Shown here: positions 35,145 through 36,725 of the stretch, one piece after another
How positions within the stretch are numbered: position 1 is the stretch's first letter
Layout: the number at the start of each line of letters is the position of its first letter
Assembly: GCA_017634455.1 (NCBI GenBank)
Contig: JAGBNK010000032.1
Location: forward strand, 1 to 36,725
Length of the DNA: 36,725 nucleotides
From: Lachnospiraceae bacterium
GTDB lineage: Bacteria; Bacillota; Clostridia; Lachnospirales; Lachnospiraceae
Reading direction: 5' to 3'
The notes under the pieces: model-generated
What the model saw: the letters and a program-made list of their open reading frames with translations, nothing else
What the model was told of the DNA's origin: nothing
Databases searched by the model: none
Made by a program: the position numbers and the translations under genes

Positions 35145-36620
35145 ATGAACAAAAATGATGAGTTTATTGTAGAAATTGAAGATATGAGCGTGGAAGGGGC
35201 TGGTATCGGCCACTTTGAAGGTATGACATATTTCATCAAGGATGCAGTGGTGGGAGATAAGATCAAAGCTGCTGTAACTAAGATGAAAAAAGGTTATGGC
35301 TTCGCCCGCCTGGTGGAAGTAATCGAACCGTCTCAGTATCGTGTGAAGGCCAGATGCCCTGTGGCAAAACAGTGTGGTGGTTGTCAGGTTCAAAGCTTGT
35401 CCTACGAGAAACAGCTTGAATTGAAGCACAGAAAGGTTCGGGAAAATCTCATTCGAATCGGTGGCTTTGATGTAGACTTTGTTGATGAGGTAATGAATCC
35501 TGTCGTGGGTATGGATGAGCCTTTTAGATACAGAAACAAAGCTCAGTATCCAATTGGTCTTGATAGAGATGGCAATATTATAGCCGGTTTTTATGGGGCG
35601 AGAAGTCATAATGTAGTTCCTATAGATGATTGTCTCATTGGCATTCAGGAGAACAAGGACATATTGCAAATTGTCATATCTCATATGAAGAAATATAATA
35701 TCATGCCATACGAAGAGGCTACTGGAAAAGGCCTGGTGCGCCATGTGCTTATTAGAAAAGGCTTTAAGACTGGTGAGATAATGGTGTGCATTATTATAAA
35801 TGGCAATAATATGCCTGGCATTAATGAACTGACGAAAGCATTGTCTTCTATTGAGGGCATGACAAGCGTTTCTCTAAATATCAATAAGGAACGCACCAAT
35901 AGAATCCTTGGTGAAAAGGTAAAGACTATATGGGGACAACCGTACATTACTGATTATATTGGCGATGTAGCTTTTCAGATTTCTCCTTTGTCTTTCTATC
36001 AGGTGAATCCGGTTCAGACTGAAAAATTGTACGGCCTGGCATTGGAATATGCTAATCTGACAGGCAATGAAGTGGTATGGGATCTGTATTGTGGAATAGG
36101 AACTATATCACTGTTTCTTGCTCAGAAAGCGAAGCAGGTGTACGGAGTTGAGATTGTGCCTGATGCCATAGAGGATGCTAAGAGAAACGCTTCCATAAAT
36201 AATATAGAAAATGCCACATTTATGGTGGGAAAGGCTGAGGAAGTATTGCCTGCGGCATATGATGGGCATTCTAATGGGGGCTTTGCGTCACAATCTGACA
36301 GTAAGTCTGGCGGAGTAGAATTTATACGAAATATACATCAGTTAAATGAGAGAGTGACGATAGATGCAACTAGCAAAACTCCGGATGTAATAGTAGTGGA
36401 TCCGCCGAGAAAGGGCTGCGATGAGAAATGTCTCGAGACCATGATACAGATGCAGCCGAATAGAATAGTATATGTGAGCTGCGACTCGGCGACCTTATGC
36501 AGGGATCTAAAATATCTATGTGCTAATGGCTATGAGTTGAAGACAGTAACTCCTGTTGATCAATTTTGTCATTCAATGCATGTGGAAAGCGTATGCTTAA
36601 TTGAGCGAGTAACAGAATAA
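35145..36620 (+). CDS. 23S rRNA (uracil-C5)-methyltransferase, RlmD/RlmCD type
   Basis: 491 residues. N-terminal TRAM domain (EFIVEIEDMSVEGAGIGHFE), then an iron-sulphur motif CPVAKQCGGC with a fourth Cys in DDCLIG. The C-terminal methyltransferase domain has WDLYCGIGTISLFLAQKAKQ (SAM site), DPPRKGCDEK and the catalytic Cys in VYVSCDSATLCRDL. It adds 5-methyluridine to 23S rRNA; Firmicutes enzymes of this family often modify both U747 and U1939. A Ser/Gly-rich insertion (about residues 374-413) precedes the DPPRKG motif. SD TTTTGGAG. Gene symbol rlmD or rlmCD depends on target, so it is left blank. Confidence 0.92.
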   Translation: MNKNDEFIVEIEDMSVEGAGIGHFEGMTYFIKDAVVGDKIKAAVTKMKKGYGFARLVEVIEPSQYRVKARCPVAKQCGGCQVQSLSYEKQLELKHRKVRENLIRIGGFDVDFVDEVMNPVVGMDEPFRYRNKAQYPIGLDRDGNIIAGFYGARSHNVVPIDDCLIGIQENKDILQIVISHMKKYNIMPYEEATGKGLVRHVLIRKGFKTGEIMVCIIINGNNMPGINELTKALSSIEGMTSVSLNINKERTNRILGEKVKTIWGQPYITDYIGDVAFQISPLSFYQVNPVQTEKLYGLALEYANLTGNEVVWDLYCGIGTISLFLAQKAKQVYGVEIVPDAIEDAKRNASINNIENATFMVGKAEEVLPAAYDGHSNGGFASQSDSKSGGVEFIRNIHQLNERVTIDATSKTPDVIVVDPPRKGCDEKCLETMIQMQPNRIVYVSCDSATLCRDLKYLCANGYELKTVTPVDQFCHSMHVESVCLIERVTE

Positions 36621-36631
36621 TTTAAGATTGG

Positions 36632-36704
36632 AAAATGGGAATCATTCCTGATTTTGTTGACATGCAAAATGTCACAGGCTATAATTGGGAATGGTTCTCA
36701 TTTT
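36632..36704 (+). promoter_or_regulatory. Consensus promoter inside a 17-bp inverted repeat (probable operator)
   Basis: TTGACA (36657-36662), 17-bp spacer, TATAAT (36680-36685) is a perfect sigma-A consensus. It lies between inverted arms 36632-36648 and 36688-36704, which match at 15 of 17 positions. The left arm contains the palindrome GGAATCATTCC and the right arm GAATGGTTC. The left arm would not be transcribed, so the repeat is better read as paired operator sites on DNA than as an RNA hairpin. The -35/-10 spacer also holds TGACAT/ATGTCA (36658-36663, 36669-36674). Confidence 0.75.
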
Positions 36705-36721
36705 GGTATTTGGAGGAGTAT

Positions 36722-36725
36722 ATGA
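36722..36725 (+). CDS. Start of the next gene (only four bases in window)
   Basis: ATGA at the right edge follows the SD GGAGGAG at 36712-36718 and the promoter-operator at 36632-36704. The product cannot be read from this window. Confidence 0.5.

Noticed and set aside
35076..35744. 222-codon minus-strand frame opposite the rRNA methyltransferase
   Set aside because: His/Phe/Ser-rich shadow of a clear plus-strand gene, without SD or promoter.

Overview
The window looks like chromosomal DNA of a Firmicute of the family Lachnospiraceae (Butyrivibrio, Pseudobutyrivibrio, Roseburia or Lachnospira type). This rests on the AT-rich sequence, strong AGGAGG ribosome binding sites, the zinc forms of S14, L36 and adenylate kinase, a KOW-domain protein next to infA, an L17 longer than the textbook form, and a domain-permuted GH3 enzyme of a kind known from rumen Lachnospiraceae. 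The genus cannot be fixed from sequence alone. I saw no tRNA, 5S/16S/23S rRNA, CRISPR array, transposase or phage gene.

Layout. Positions 1-3026 hold a MacAB-type ABC export operon: an adaptor cut by the left edge, an ATPase and a permease. A DUF815 AAA ATPase follows (3141-4463), closed by a strong terminator. Two L-rhamnose catabolism genes come next, rhaB and rhaD (4601-7017), without rhaA. A minus-strand RNA methyltransferase lies at 7188-8117. The 8118-8821 gap holds a multi-helix RNA of unknown identity (8182-8441), a good promoter and a structured leader for the ribosomal protein cluster. The S10-spc-alpha superoperon runs from rpsJ to rplQ (8822-24741) in classic order and includes secY, adk, a KOW protein, infA and rpoA. 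The methionine aminopeptidase gene (map) often found after adk is missing. Genes in the superoperon are mostly tightly packed, but six spacers (rpsJ-rplC, rplW-rplB, rpsH-rplF, rpmJ-rpsM, rpsM-rpsK, rpoA-rplQ) are long and full of hairpins or small repeats. A second promoter lies before rpmJ.

After the rplQ terminator and a probable gene remnant comes the most interesting accessory module (25092-31420). A minus-strand AgrC/AgrA-like two-component pair is divergent from a permuted GH3 glycoside hydrolase with membrane anchors at both ends. An FN3-like, Gly/Met-rich lipoprotein overlaps the 3' end of the hydrolase gene. The intergenic region carries two 9-bp direct repeats spaced by 12 bp, the layout of LytTR (AgrA-type) binding sites, and the second repeat overlaps the -35 box of a promoter facing the GH3 gene. 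The simplest reading is that the response regulator controls the hydrolase and lipoprotein, so that an extracellular, possibly peptide, signal would control a surface glycosidase.

The right end carries mutS2 (minus, apparently leaderless), a YhaM-type 3'-5' exoribonuclease and an RlmCD-type 23S rRNA uracil methyltransferase. At the right edge a perfect-consensus promoter framed by a 17-bp inverted repeat leads to a gene that starts 4 bases before the window ends.
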